NCBI GenBank assembly: GCA_013433145.1
Contig: CM024191.1
Coordinates: 1,194,501-1,258,500, forward strand
Source: Ascaris suum
Lineage: Eukaryota; Nematoda; Chromadorea; Rhabditida; Ascarididae
Direction of reading: 5' to 3'
Length of the DNA stretch: 64,000 bases
The position numbers were made by a program, and so were the translations under genes. This document shows, one piece after another, positions 1-23,300 of this stretch. Numbering within the stretch: position 1 is the first letter of the stretch; the number at the start of each line of letters is the position of its first letter. Below the pieces are notes generated by a model that had not been told where the DNA came from, made no database searches, and saw only the letters and a list, made by a program, of their open reading frames with translations.

Positions 1-142
1 TTAAAATAGAATGAAATTTGTTTGCTGTTTTGAGAATTGAAATGACTTCGCAACACAATTAGCATAAATGAGATATAACGTTGAGCTTTAAATATTTTGA
101 TGTAATAATATGTAGATGATATATTTGAGGAAATATTTTTAG

Positions 143-2836
<2,694 letters not shown>

Positions 2837-5800
2837 CCACCACCCCCCCCCCTTTTCCCAGGAACGCTTCAGTCAGCCTCGTTGGTCAACACCATTCCAA
2901 GGGCGATTAATTTATTGAACGTTATTATCGCTTTTTGTTTTTTTTTTTCCAAGCACTGATTGGGCGCTATTCATTTTTACGTTTCTGTTTTGCACGTTAT
3001 ATAACAGTGACGAGACTTGCGCATGTTTTTATACTTAATCGTTTTTGATATTAGGAATGCTGTAGTAACCGAATTTGTACTGTTCAAGTAGTAGCTGTTA
3101 GCAATGTTTTTCTCTTCATTTGGCCCGTCATCCTCCTGAAGCGACCCTCAACTACCTCCCATCATCAGCTTTTTCCTTTCTACTCTTATTCTTTACTTAG
3201 TTCTTTTCGCTGGGTAAGTGGTAGTAAACGCCATCTGCTTGCGCAATCGTTTATATTCTCAACGTCCTTTTTTTTTCTTTTTTGGAAATATTTTTGAGTT
3301 CTGTGGAAATTTTGCGCTATAAATTTTCAAGTCTCATTTTCAGTTTCGTTGTATTTCTAGTTTTTTAAAATTTATTCTCTTGAAAGTGCAAGGAATGGCG
3401 CTGTTTTGGTGTTTTTGGCGAGTTTGGCTGTATTTCAGGAGATCTGTGTCACAAAAGGTGTAGGCTTTGTTCCTTTTAAAAAATTGCTTCGGTCATTTTC
3501 TTCTGAAAGCAATTTGAGAATTGCATTTTTTTTTAACGCGAGCGACACAGAAGTCGTACCTGTTCTCACCATCGTCTCTCCCCTCCATCTCTCCCTCCTT
3601 CCTCCTCCCGTTCTAGTTTTCATAATAAATTTGCACGTATCTAATGGGTGCAGTTATTTAATGAGTGTTGTCGTTTGTGGGGAATCCAATGCAGTAGTGT
3701 TGAAGTGGTTCTAGTTAAGTGTATCTAAGCGTTGGATGCTGTGAATGTGAAGTGCCTGCGGAGAGGGTTGAAGGCCTAGTGTTATTTGTGTTTATATGCA
3801 ATTATGCAGTTATGCACCGATTGAGAGTTAGTGTTTGAGCATGTTTATTTTATTCTCTTCTTATTTTTCATCTATGTCTTTCTTCTAATGAATGATCCCA
3901 AATGATCATGTAATTGAATTTTCATTCCGTTGTGCTTTATTAAAAAGCACATTTCATTACTATTTGAGTGAATGCTGTGTTAACGTTTTATTTGGCACTA
4001 TTGTTATTATACTGCTAATCGTCTATAGGATTTTTTTTATTTTGGTTCATTTGTTCAATGTTATTATATTTTATTGCTGCCATATTAAGTTTATCATTTC
4101 GTATTGATTACTATTTCGATGTCTATTCTCATTGATCTGTGAAATATATGCATTTGTAATTCCTGTAATTGAGAGAATGAGTTAGCCGTCGCAAATGCAA
4201 TACCGTTACACTAATCCGGTGTACCAGTGTGCTGTTTTTTGAAGGGGACATTTAGGAAAAGGGTTCTAGTCACAGTCGACTTAGCAAGGGTCACCCTTCA
4301 TTTGGAGCTTGACCTATGTCGACCTTTTGGTAGCTCTTATGCATTAATTGTCATTGTATGTTACCTGGGGGCATCGTTTGATTTGATTTCATGCCGTCAT
4401 TTCATTTGTTGCTTGCGTTCATTTTCATTACCTATTTTCAAAGAAAAAGAAAAAAGAGATGTCTGTATATGAAGAAATTATTGCTGAATGGTACATCGTT
4501 TAGTGCAGTAAGCGATCAACTTGCCAAAAAGATTTGCCACACAATATTGCTTTTTTTTTCGAATGCTGCATTCACGTTTCTTTGTTTTTATGGCCACTCT
4601 TGCTTGAATTTTTACGATGTTGCAATTTTTCCGCTTCTTTTTGACTTAAAATCTCTTCTATTGAGTGATTTTTTTCTTGCAATTTTTGATTTTCGCCATG
4701 GATAATGTGTATTATGCATTTATATCTTTTTTTTTTTTTTTTTGATGAAGCTAAGTGTTCAATTCTGCAAATATGACGGTTTTCCGCTGCTGTATTATAT
4801 GTTATATTTATGTAACGAGTCATTGATGTTCTAAAAATAAATCACTGCTCTTTTTGAAAGGAATATGAAAGAATGAACTCATCGATATGTGTGCGAAAAC
4901 AGTGAGTATCACACCGAATGAAAGCTATTACGAGTTAGGTCGAAGGTGGCAATAAAAGGTTGAAGGTGTGATTCGACAACATTCCAGACTTGGCTAACAC
5001 GCTATCCAAAGTAGAAGCAACGGAACGAACGTTGCTTCGGTACATTGGGTCATTTTGCGTGCCACTTAGCTGATGCTTTGAGCGCGACCACATTTGTCGT
5101 GGCCTTTTTAAACCACAGTTAGGTTTCGTGGGACCCATTCGCTTGTTCGTTATAGCATCGATTCACGTTGGACTTTTCGTACCCCTGTCTCATACAAGTA
5201 ATGCTAAAACGTGCCACAGCTTTCTTGCATATATGGTAACGCGATAACTGTGCCAGCAATTTGCTCGAGTATCAGAGGATACGAACCCAACGCATTTTCG
5301 CACGTTGGATGCTCACCAGCAATAAAATGTCCGCGAAAATTTGCAGGAGTAGAGGTCGACGTGAGACAAGAAATTCATGAATTCTGCACAAGTCCACTGA
5401 AAAGAGCTGACTTCCGTTTCTCGTCCATGTCTCACATCTATGAATATTCGATCTGGATATTCCAGCAGCATCTCATTTAAGAAAACTATTTTTCATAGGC
5501 TTTCATTTATTCTACCGCTTACTTATTTGAGGAACAGTATTCATGCAAAACAACTTGAAAATGACAACATAATGAACAGCAATTTATAGCTTTTACAAAA
5601 AAACGGACACATAATTCCCTCATAAAATTGCAAAATATCGTTGCTATAATTTTAGTGATTTTAATTTTTCAACCGAATGGAACCACTGAAATGTATACAT
5701 AAAAAGAGACTTATGTTCGGATATATTTTTTAACAAAGGAATTATTCCATAATTTCGCAACATCTGCAGCAGACGAGAATAACAGCATCACGTTTGTTAG

Positions 5801-8581
5801 CGACGATAACATGAAATAACTACGCAGAAAGTACATTTAGAATTGGCTAGAAATCAATAAAAAAGGAAGGATTGCTTAATGAGGAGGAAACCAATATTAT
5901 TTTTTAATTCAATGATATCATATTTTGCAAGTCATCACTTATAACGATTGTATATAGCCAAATTATTATTAGTTATGCAATGTTTGCAGAAATCCTACTA
6001 CTGTATTTAGTCCTAATGCCTCTTGGAAGACTCCCGCAGAGAAACCGTAATCAGCAACAACTATACTACGCTAAATTAAGCTCAAAGTTGGTCCGATCCT
6101 TTAAAAAAGCCGGCTGAGAAGAGAGGTTGTAAGCACCGAATGTTACAAGCACTCACATTTCCTAATGAGCATTAGCGTTCTAGGCTCTAGTCGATCAAAA
6201 TTAGAAGTATTACGCTCCAGACGTGGATAACGCCGACGATCATTCAAGTGAACGTGTGCGGTCCGAACGGTAATGCAGTGGTAGCCAATTGTTACGGTTT
6301 TCTGAATGAGTGAACGATCTAGGCATAAGTTGAACGCATCTTTCACATCATAAGAGTGCGATAGAATTCAGTTCCCATCAGTATTTGCTCCGTTGTTCTC
6401 CAACGATATCAATTGAGTGCATGAATTATCGAAAAAATAACAAATGAGATTGCTATGTGATTACGAAATGTTTTCTTCAAAGTTCATCAATGATCAGTAT
6501 CGTTGCTTAATAAACGTGCTCGAGTGTCGCAATTCTAACAGACAGCACTTAGAAGCATATCTTTAAAATTGTTCTAATAAAAGCTGTTCGGTGTGAATAA
6601 TTATAAAGGGTGATGTCAATCCTTATGGCACGCGTAATCTATGCTCCACTGAGTCCTGAGTATATCTTAGGCTTTCTCCCTATTTTTTCCCTATTATAGT
6701 GAAATATTTCGACTTTGGAAGCTGGATTGCTCGTAGAAAAACGCCAGCGTTTGCGGGTTTTCAAGCAATCGTCAATATATATCAAATTGGCTACTTATAT
6801 TCTATCACTTATTATCTTAACAACTACGACAAAATACCATCAAGTGAAATTTGATGTAAATTTTTCAGTTGCTTTAAAAACCTCTTTAACATTGAGGAAC
6901 AGTCTAAGGGAGCTAGAAGATAGCTTATTTTTGCAATGTGAATAAGATTTTCTCACATTAAATCTTCATTGATGCTTTTGCGATTATTAAAAACAAATAG
7001 ACGAGTAAAACAACATATGAATAAATAATTGCATATGTATAATTTACTTTTATGATTAGAAGATTTGAAAAATAGGCAATATTTTCTATCCGGCAAATAA
7101 ATAGCATCGTTTTATCCGGCAAATAATTTCTATCCGGCAAATAAATAGTATCCGGCAAATAAAAATCTTCGCCTACCATTTCATCTAGAATTTTAGGGCA
7201 TTTCAATAAGATTTTAGAAGAGCGAAGTTAGAATGATAGAACAGTTGCGATGTGGTTAACCATACAGACTAAACATGCGATAGACGAAATGCTTCTTCGA
7301 CATATACGCTTATCACCACTCATGTGACATTTTGCCGCTTGTGTGTTTCGACCGCTTATCTTCAAATTGAACTTCTTATTCGCACCCATCGCAATTGAGA
7401 ATTCAATTTAACTCTCTTAGGCCTTTCTATAATGTTTGTCATTTATTTTGGCGGAAATGAATGTCTTTTTAGAGATATATTTCGATAAAAATTAAGCATT
7501 TTTTTTTGTCGTTCCATAGGAAATAATTTTACAGCCTTCCTAAGCATTTACTTTCTGAGTATCTTACGGATTAACGGATGATAGCTATAAAAAGAATTGA
7601 GTGTATATATGTGTATATTTGTTTTGGTTGCACTAATATTTTTTAAAAAAGCGATAACCGGTACATTTCTGCCATTAGGCAAGTATATTCTCACAATTTT
7701 CAATGCTAATTTTGTTTGCATTATGATGAATAGAGGGTATCATCTCTGCTCCATTCGCAGCTCCGGCTAGACCAGCAGGACAAATAAACTTCCGAACGCT
7801 TAATTAATTCATTCCTTCTTTCTCTTTCTTCGTCTCAAAAATTAAATAATCTTGCCATCCTATATCAGAAAACTCTTCGCTTATCTCATAAATCAAATTT
7901 CTCTGAATCATTGCTCTATCTCTTTGGGTCGCCACGCTGATGCCATTTTAGTATACTTACTCAGCTCTTTCCTTGTTTTATACATAGAATGACGCACTTT
8001 TATCAAGTGTTATCTTGGGTGAACATATGACGTCAATAACGGCACAATATGTGCATTTCAAAGTTAACAAACGAAAATGACAAAAATGCGTCGTTGTTAT
8101 AATTGTCGTCAAATTGATATATAAATGGGCAAAACATAGGTAAAACATCGACGATGCGGCTTTTATTAACTGTGCAATACTTTAGTATTCGATGAAGCAT
8201 TCTGGCGTTTTATGCATTCCTCAAAACTTCTATTGTTGAAATCTAGCTTCGGCATCGTTTCTTTCGTTGCCCAAAACATGAAATATACCATTTCTTCCAA
8301 TCATTTACTACTTACTCTCGACTCGGTATTTGTATTTGTGTCATTCAAAAAAAAAAGAAAAAAGAGAATCTTCTATCATATTTCATCAAGACTGAATATT
8401 TGAATTTCCGAATTTCATTGAATCTTATTGCATTAAGTAACTTCATATTTTCGCTCATATTTTTCACTTATTCGAACAACTAATGTACAAAACAATTCTA
8501 ACTTGTTAGATAATCGATTATTGGCAGTTACCTTTGTTGCTCACTATGAATGTTATCATAGATAAGGTTGATTTGATTTTA
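2837..8581. other. Intergenic stretch between the two src copies, no supported gene
   Basis: About 5.7 kb separate the stop codon of the first kinase from the start region of the second. The first 2 kb are strongly T-rich on the + strand, as expected for 3' UTR or transcribed nematode noncoding DNA, and contain an 11-C run at 2843-2853. The piece at about 4900-5480 is less AT-rich and has moderately long open stretches on both strands interrupted by stops. I could not match it to a transposase or any other family. A short tandem repeat lies at 7086-7161. No coding exon with matching splice phases was found. Confidence 0.6.
7086..7161. repeat. Interrupted tandem repeat with core tatccggcaaataa
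   Basis: Four copies of the 14-base core tatccggcaaataa occur within 76 bp, separated by variable AT-rich spacers (atag, atagcatcgttt, tttc). It is intergenic between the two src copies. The GC-containing core is conserved while the spacers differ in length, which is unusual for simple slippage. Whether it binds a factor cannot be told from sequence. Confidence 0.8.
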
Positions 8582-8604
8582 GTGCGCTTAGCGCCCATAT
8601 AAAA
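8571..8604 (+). promoter_or_regulatory. Probable spliced-leader acceptor and short leader of src copy 2
   Basis: A pyrimidine-rich acceptor (gatttgattttag, AG at 8581-8582) lies 22 bases before the chosen ATG at 8605, with no matching upstream coding exon found. In nematodes an acceptor just upstream of the start codon typically marks trans-splicing of a spliced leader. The leader itself contains a small palindrome (gcgcttagcgc). Confidence 0.5.
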
Positions 8605-15827
<7,223 letters not shown>

Positions 15828-18800
15828 AATTCGGAATCACATCTGCCAACAACCGCGTCTGGTCTATTCGCTGATGTGAACGCCTTCTGAAATCCTCACT
15901 CTGGAGATCACTGCACTTTTTCCGTGTTAACCCGGTGTTAACATTGACTGTTGGCGTGCGAAATTGTGCTTTTCACTAAGCCGTTTGCCAAAATAACGAG
16001 CGAGGTCGTTGAATCGAAACAATGTTCACCACAATTCTGCCATAAGTAGTAAGTAGGATGCCTTCCGTCATTCTCTTCCCACTCGTACTCCTCTATAGAA
16101 AGTCGGATTTTACGGTTTCTCCGAAATCACAAATGAAAGTTATATTGCAGTGGCATATGTCACACATTTCTTGCCAACAGCGGCAGCCTCAGCCGCACAA
16201 TCTTCATCGTTTCAAATAAGTTTTTCAACAGGTACATATCGATAAGGCAGGTGTGAGTTGTTGTGAGCGTTACACGTATGATATAAATTCCACGACCATC
16301 GTTCATTTCAAAGGTGCTGTTTATTTTACTGCAGCACTCACTTCCGTTATGTTTCTTCACAAGATGTAAATTATATCGTGTATATATTATAAATGTTTTC
16401 AAATATTTCTATCTTTATAATAACGAACGCGATGCATTCATTAAACGACGACTGCACAATTTTCGACCACGTTTTGAGTGATGCTGCAATGCAACATTTT
16501 GGTCGATATATAATCCAACACTTCACTATACTACATAAAAGTCAAATATAGAATTTCTACAAACAAGTATCCCGCATTCAATATTCGGCAATATCTTTGA
16601 GCTGGTGCATGAACAGGTTGGACTGCAGTTATGCCGCTGACACCTTCAAAATACAATTTGCATCAACGATCGGCCTGGTTTCATACTTCGCAATGATGCC
16701 TTCAAATGACCCATGTTAAGCACTCAACCCACTTAGAAGACTGAATCCGTGAATAGTTCAAGCGCCCAACAGATTGAATTTATCAGTTATGTAATAGCCC
16801 ACAAGAAACAGAAAACTGGGAAGCTAAGCCACTGACGAGGAAACTTCTAACAACTTCAAAAAAACACCTCTACCAACTGATGCGAACATGACGACGTTGG
16901 ATGGATGACTGGAACGTGATGACACTTGACCCGAAGCGTGTGTAAAATGTGAAAGAAGGATGAGCCGGTTCGCTCCAAATACCATAACAGCATCAAAACG
17001 GAACAGTTTATCTCCATGAAAAGAATAACACGACAATAAAAGGTTATAAAACTTATGGAGAATCAGAGAATCAACAAATGAGTATCATAGATAAGGTGGA
17101 CTTAAGTTGTGGAGATCTCTACGACGCAAAGCATTTGGAGATACGAAACAATGCAGGTAGATATGCAGTGGCGGTATGGAAAGGCCCTCTCGATTCTTAG
17201 GCCTTCAGCAGAGATAGCAAAACATTGAAGAAGCATTGGACCTAATCAAGAAAGGCTTTGGATTTCAAAACCCCATCAATAAAGGCTTTTGCAAGGATTC
17301 AAACGAAGAATTTCGCCAGGGTAATGATTCCCTCATCCCCCTATACTACCGAACCCCTGCCTTATACTTCATACAACAACAGTATTCCGAACTTTTGGCC
17401 ATTAAGTAGGTTAGCTGGTGAGTGTCAACACATTTGCGAGAAAATGGGATGCATATAGGCCTAAGAAAAACTGCACCAACAGGAGCAATCGACAGGACGT
17501 GCTCCATACTGCCTAATGAGTTGTTTTAATAGAGAGAAAGATAGCAAATACCAAAAGGCACTCGCAATGCAACAACAACAAATGCCAGAAATGTTCGTGA
17601 ATCTGTGACGTTCGTAGTAATTGCATTACGACGATGCAAAAAAACAAAAAAACAAGTGAGACTGGGCTACGAACAACCGTCGCCACATAGGTTGGTCGGA
17701 ACGACCCTAACCGTAAACTTGCCAACGAATGCGACGCCTCTAATCTCTCTTGCTGTTCAATAATAAGGCGATGAAATCATGTGAGATAGTACAATATGGC
17801 ATCATGTGAAAGATACCAAGCTGAGAAAAGATTAAAACATAAGGATCATTAAGAAACTTGATAATTAGGAGCAACCAGAAAAAACCAACTACGGAAGAAG
17901 TTGTTGAGGGGATAGTTGTCAAAGAAAAACAAAGATATATACGTGATGAAGAAGGGGACAACACTGATACTCGTTAACTGGACAAAAGCTCATGAATCGA
18001 ATACATCAGGAGGGTCTAGCCCATACAAACTGTGCGCACTTCACGTACAAATTAAAACGGATCGGAGCAAAAACAGATGTAATCAGAAGAAAACAAACAT
18101 GATCGAGCACGAAGGATAGCCCCTCACGTGTCATAGAAACTCCAGTCACTGAAGCGCCATAGCTGCCTCACTCAGGGTTGCCCACCTTCCTGGCATCCTG
18201 AACACTCACGTTATTCAAGACGCGTCCCTCAAAGACACTTGGTTGCTTAAAAACATTACAGATGAGAAGTGTACGTATGACGCGAAAATGAATGAAATCG
18301 GCAAACACGGGTTCGCTATTAATTAAAACATGCACTATTGCAGACAAAAGTACGCTTAAAACACTAGAAATCTCGTTCGCTTTTCAGCCAGTACTAAATG
18401 GTTTGAGTATATTAACGTGCAAGCATCATCGATCTTGAGCAAAGACTGTGATTGGAGCCAAATTTCAATGACGGAAAAGATAGCGGTTAAGGATGAAAAT
18501 TAATTACAAAGGATACCTCCTGAGAAACTTCGAGCGCACTGCTGCCCTCCCTCTGTTCCACTCACTCCACGTTCGCCCTCCTTTTCCTTCTGTGTAGTAT
18601 TCTTCACCCTACAACTTTCGAATAAATAATATCACGTAAGCCGAGCGTAAGTGCTCTGAACGCTCCAAAGTCTCCATTAACATGCAAAAATCATCTGCCA
18701 ACAACAAGTAAACCATAAGGACACTGGACGAGTGCGATGAATTAAGCACGTCATTACAACGAGACTTCTTTGCCTCTTCTACGACTCGACTGCATTGCAA

Positions 18801-19211
18801 ATGAATTTCTAGACATTCTCAAACTCTTCATGCTCAAGACACTTCGCGGCCGGATTGCGCACCGCTACGGTTCAAATCGACCCTCGATAAGACGACATCT
18901 TCAGGAACAAACCGAGGGTAGAATGCCGAAACAGGGCCTAAAACCCTTACATTTAAACCTCTTCCCTAGCGAAGTTTTGGCTTTACTAACAACTGCCCAC
19001 TTAGAAAAAGTTCGTCACTATGACGAAATGAACAAAACTTTGATAATATTCACATCAGACAAGAAAGCAGAAAAGTGAATCTTCAGCTATCGGATATATT
19101 CATTCCTCAAAAAAACAGCCACGCCAAAGGACTGAATTATCCCCGAAATGTTCTTCGTTTACATGATATTCTATTGTTAAGTGGAAATCTGCTTATTGTG
19201 CAGTGTAAAAC
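15828..19211. other. Intergenic region between convergent src copy 2 and AT-hook gene
   Basis: From about 16.5 kb the + strand becomes A-rich, unlike the T-rich sequence before it, which fits minus-strand transcription. Open stretches of 60-80 codons occur on both strands (for example 16160-16402 and 16824-17036 minus, 18770-19078 plus), but none shows a recognisable family or a consistent set of splice sites. I see no supported gene. Confidence 0.5.
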
Positions 19212-20361
19212 TCACGTTTTCGCAGCAGCTCCTCGCTTTTTATTCTTCTTCGTCGAGCCCGCCGGTCTTCCACGCTTCCCCTTTGGCTTTGTGATCGCGG
19301 ATGCTACCTGAAATGTGCCTTATTCACTAAAAACCACTGAAACGTAGCACGGGACATTAATGTGTGTGCCTGTCCTATCAGGTGTCACAAACGAGAAATA
19401 AGCTTAGCAAGTACAGAAAAGATAATAAAGAACAAAACCTGAGTGAGTTGCCAATAAACCACATGGCTTGCATGAACCTTCAACAAGATTTAGAACACGA
19501 GTGACCCATTTCATGAAAACTATCAAAAAATTCCTCGCTGCAACAACCACACCGTTGTTACATATGAATATTTCCCATCATCTTCATGGCAACAAAGGTC
19601 TCAGCTGCTAACGCCGGTTCAGTAAAAATTAAAAAAAGCTAGGACTGACTTTCACCGGTACCTGTCCTGAGTTCAGTTGACTTATTTAATTACCATCGGA
19701 ATTCGCAAAACAAAAAGAAAAAAAAGTTAAAAAGGCGAACAGAAACAAACTTCTCAAACTAAAGTGTTTGCTTCCTAAAATTATCTCTGCGAGACGATTA
19801 AAACGTGAGTAGGCACATGAACGTTCCGTTTCCAAGCACAGAAAAACCAACGCAGTGAACGACGAACATTTCTGCTTACGACTAAGAAATAAACTGAGAG
19901 ACGACCACACATAATATGTAAACGAATTTTATCCTCACTGTACTACTAAAGCCTCGTGATAAAGAATTTTGCAAAAGAGGCAAAGGCAATACATGGTACG
20001 AAGGCAATTCTGAAAAACTATCAAGCGAACGGCAAAACGTCAAAAACGAAGAGGGTGCTAAGTAAAAAACGACATATTAAATGAACAATAAACATTAGAA
20101 ACCTGGAAACTGCCAGTAACGACTACCGTGGCTGCTGAAAGTGTTTTCAGCAGCAAAAGAAATAACCTACGTCGATAAACGAATTGCAAACAGTCAATTC
20201 TGTTAAAGTATTTTGCCTTGGCCATTTTGTGGTAAGTTTACCTTCGGTGTTGGACTGTTCGCCTTCTCGACGCCATTCTCCTCAGCAGCTCTGGTGCCTG
20301 TCGGTGGACGTCCTCGCTTAGCTCCCTTCGATGCCTTTGCAACAGCCTTATGATGCGCCAT
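19212..20361 (-). CDS. Small two-AT-hook chromatin protein (HMG-I/Y-like)
   Basis: Two minus-strand exons: 20361-20242 (40 codons from ATG) and 19307-19212 (31 codons plus TGA), joined in phase 0 by AAG/gtaaac and ttcag/GTA. The 71-aa product is rich in Lys, Ala, Gly and Pro. It has two AT-hook cores: KRGRPP at residues 15-20 and KRGRPAGS at 51-58, each flanked by basic residues. AT-hooks insert Arg-Gly-Arg into the minor groove of AT-rich DNA, so the protein is expected in the nucleus as a small architectural factor. Size and layout resemble the small HMG-I/Y-type proteins of Caenorhabditis (hmg-11/hmg-12), but I cannot decide orthology, so no symbol is given. The intron is about 934 bp. Upstream noncoding exons are possible because the A-rich strand bias continues to about 28 kb. 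No clear poly(A) signal was found downstream. Confidence 0.87.
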
Positions 20362-23300
20362 TGATGAAACCCACCTCCTTCAAAATGACCTCAGTAGAAC
20401 TTTCTGAATAAATACATCAACGAATATGCGTTCCAAACGAATTCGCCGAGTAACAAAAATCCCAACTATAAACTGCTATTAACATCCGTCAGTCCAACTT
20501 CTAGTTCTCACTTTCTGTCATATTCACTTGATCTTTTCTGCGTCGATTCACTTCCAATAATGGCATTACTTCCCAGCCAACATTTACATTGCCATCCTTC
20601 GTCGGAACTGCATTTCCTACCAAGAAGACAGCGAGAAATATGACATGAGCAGATAGCATCAAACTGTGTAAACGGTCGTCCTGACCACAGACACACACTA
20701 ACAAAATTAACAGCTCATGCACTAATTAAGAGACCAGCACGATTATTAATGAGACCGAGTAAGAAATTGTAGTGGACTGTTAGAATCGTCAGCATTTGTC
20801 ATCAGGTGTTTGTCACCTTCATTGCAATCGACAACAAGCAACGTTCGCGTCTGTTCCCGGTGACCAACACTGATCCTTGCATAACTTGCCCGGTACAAAT
20901 AAAGAAAACTTAATGAAGCTGCGTTGTCTGAATCGCGTGTCTCACATTTCATCTGCTCTTAGACCGCAAAAAACTTGCCTAACTTCTCCGTCACATAAAC
21001 TGGAAACACATCCCAGAGAAAACGTTATGGATAGAAGTAAGCAACACGGGTCGCAAAATAACCAGTTTTAAATGCAAGGTAATGCAGCACGCACCCGATT
21101 ACGGGAACCTACGAGATGAATATATAACCCATCCATTAAGGGAGTGGACTAAACGAAACCATATAGAGTTGGTTACAACTATGGGTGCTAGAAACGAACA
21201 AAAAGTGGAAAAATACTAATGAGTCAGCGAGTTTTGGACAGGAGAGAGCCACTGCTTCTGCAGGATTCTGAAAAGGTACAGAAACGACATATCACACCTC
21301 AGAAGTATGAATACAAACCAACTATTTTGGAACTATGTGATCGTACGGATCTAGGAGAGCTTCGAGGAAAGCTCTATTCAAAGCTAACAAGTTTTCAATC
21401 CTCAATATACCAATACCAACAAAGTAGAAAAAAGTTAAACGGCTGCAGAGAAGCAACAACGGCATAAGAATAAGAGCAACAGCATTCTACGGTGAGCGAT
21501 ATAATGCGCAACTGATAATGCAGTTTTCGGCTTTCACTTCATTTCTAGGCGCACTTGCTTCCATGACAAGTATCCTCTATTTCCGACTGTTATACGTCGG
21601 ATGCTGCTATCGGCACCCCGATAATGCGCTATCCAAGCTGCCAATATGACAACTTCCTCACAAAGTACAAACGCCGGGTGACGTTTGTCATATGGCATCT
21701 CATCCAATTTGCAGGATCTGTGACGCCGACCTTCGTGAAATCGTCGATCTTTCGAAGCAGGACGCGCAGGCATCTTCAGCGGCTTTGGAACCATTCAGCT
21801 TTTGGATATATATGAGCAGGAACAAAAATGTCGGAAATGATCGTTTCCTCCCCCGAACATTTCATATTCGTGGAACGCTTAGGAATTAAAAGAAAATTTT
21901 TAATCAGTGATTCATGTTCGGAGAAACGAGACTTACTGAGCGGAACGTAACGTTCAGCATGAACGCGAATACACACCAAAAGCTTCCAAATTGAGGAAAA
22001 AGGCTCTCAACTGTCTTACAACCTGGGAGCTAACAAGTCTTCCATACAGTGGGTGAACTGCCACTGAGGATAATGGCTCGCAGCTTTTCTTCTCCATCTC
22101 TGATTCAGACAGTACGTTCAAGTTGCGCCTGAACTAATGTCCCGAACTGAGACAAAAAATCGAAAAGCGATGAGGTTCTACGGGGCAGATGCGGCAACGA
22201 CTCCTAACTGGCTCGACGAGACCTTTCCGCATAAGACCACGGCTAACGTTTTATTCGAGTGTAGCTTGACCAAATTTCGCTATGCAACTGGCTCGACAAC
22301 GCGCGGACGATATGCTCTCTTAAAGGATGGCCTCATCACTTTTTTCATGTGCAACTCAAACAGATTGCGGGGACATTTAAATGACCGCCGGTCACTTCTC
22401 TTTCCTCCCATTTCCTCAATTTGCCTTACTTTACGAGCAGGTGCATCACTCGAAAAAAGACCATCATGAGTTTCGAGACAAGGAGAAGAAAGACATCTGG
22501 TTTCCCAACTTGCAAACAAGTCAAATCAAAATGAATCAACATAGTACGAACTTAGGTCTCTATCTCCCCCCTTATCGAATCTGTTGTGAGTGAACTTCTA
22601 TACGCTCGCCAAAATGGCCTATTTGGACTGAACGACCTAGCCAAGTGGACTACTGAGGACCGTATTTACTTCCTCCTGCCAATCTTTAAAAAGAGCAAAA
22701 ATTGTTGAGATAAAACTCAAAGATCACTCCTGTTCGCATAACATAAAGTATGAAAGCGCTACTTGTAACGGACAGTCGAATAACGTCAGGGCGATCTTAT
22801 AAGAATAGACATTTGCAATGGACATCAGCAAGCGATGCAGTATTCGCTTAAAATAACGGTAACCAACACTCCTCGAAAAAAAAAAATCAATGTGAAAACA
22901 TAGCAAAGAAACAAATCAGGTAGTTGAGATATGCCCTATACCTATGAGACGAATTCAAGTTTCAAAAATAAAAGCAACAAGTCGGGTGCAACATGACAAA
23001 AGGCTTTCTCCTCATTCGAAACATTACACATGAAGGTGATTGTTCAGGTGGAAATAATAAATTTCACAGGTATTTGATAAGAAAGGTATGCTAATTGGGT
23101 GAGAGCGATGAGAAAGGCTACACATTACAGTGATTTTAATAAAAGAGGCAAGTAAGTTTTGGTAGACTTTGCCGCATACGCGTGCGCTGCAGAGATAGAG
23201 AGAGTGGCCGTTAGTGACGAATGACGCCGCCTTGTACGTTTATCAATAAAAAAAAAAAACGTCGGCACAATAATGTGGCGATGAATCACCATTTGAGAAG

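Noticed and set aside
4935..5480. Less AT-rich patch that looked like a possible transposase fragment
   Set aside because: Both strands were translated. Stops interrupt all long frames and no mariner/Tc1 catalytic motif or terminal repeats could be identified.
18860..18900. ggttcaaatcgacc, resembling a tRNA T-loop
   Set aside because: No matching acceptor or anticodon stem could be drawn around it.
20501..20722. Minus-strand 73-codon frame with a signal-peptide-like start, upstream of the AT-hook gene
   Set aside because: It lies 140 bp upstream of the AT-hook start on the same strand and is most likely 5' UTR or promoter. Only hydrophobicity supports it.
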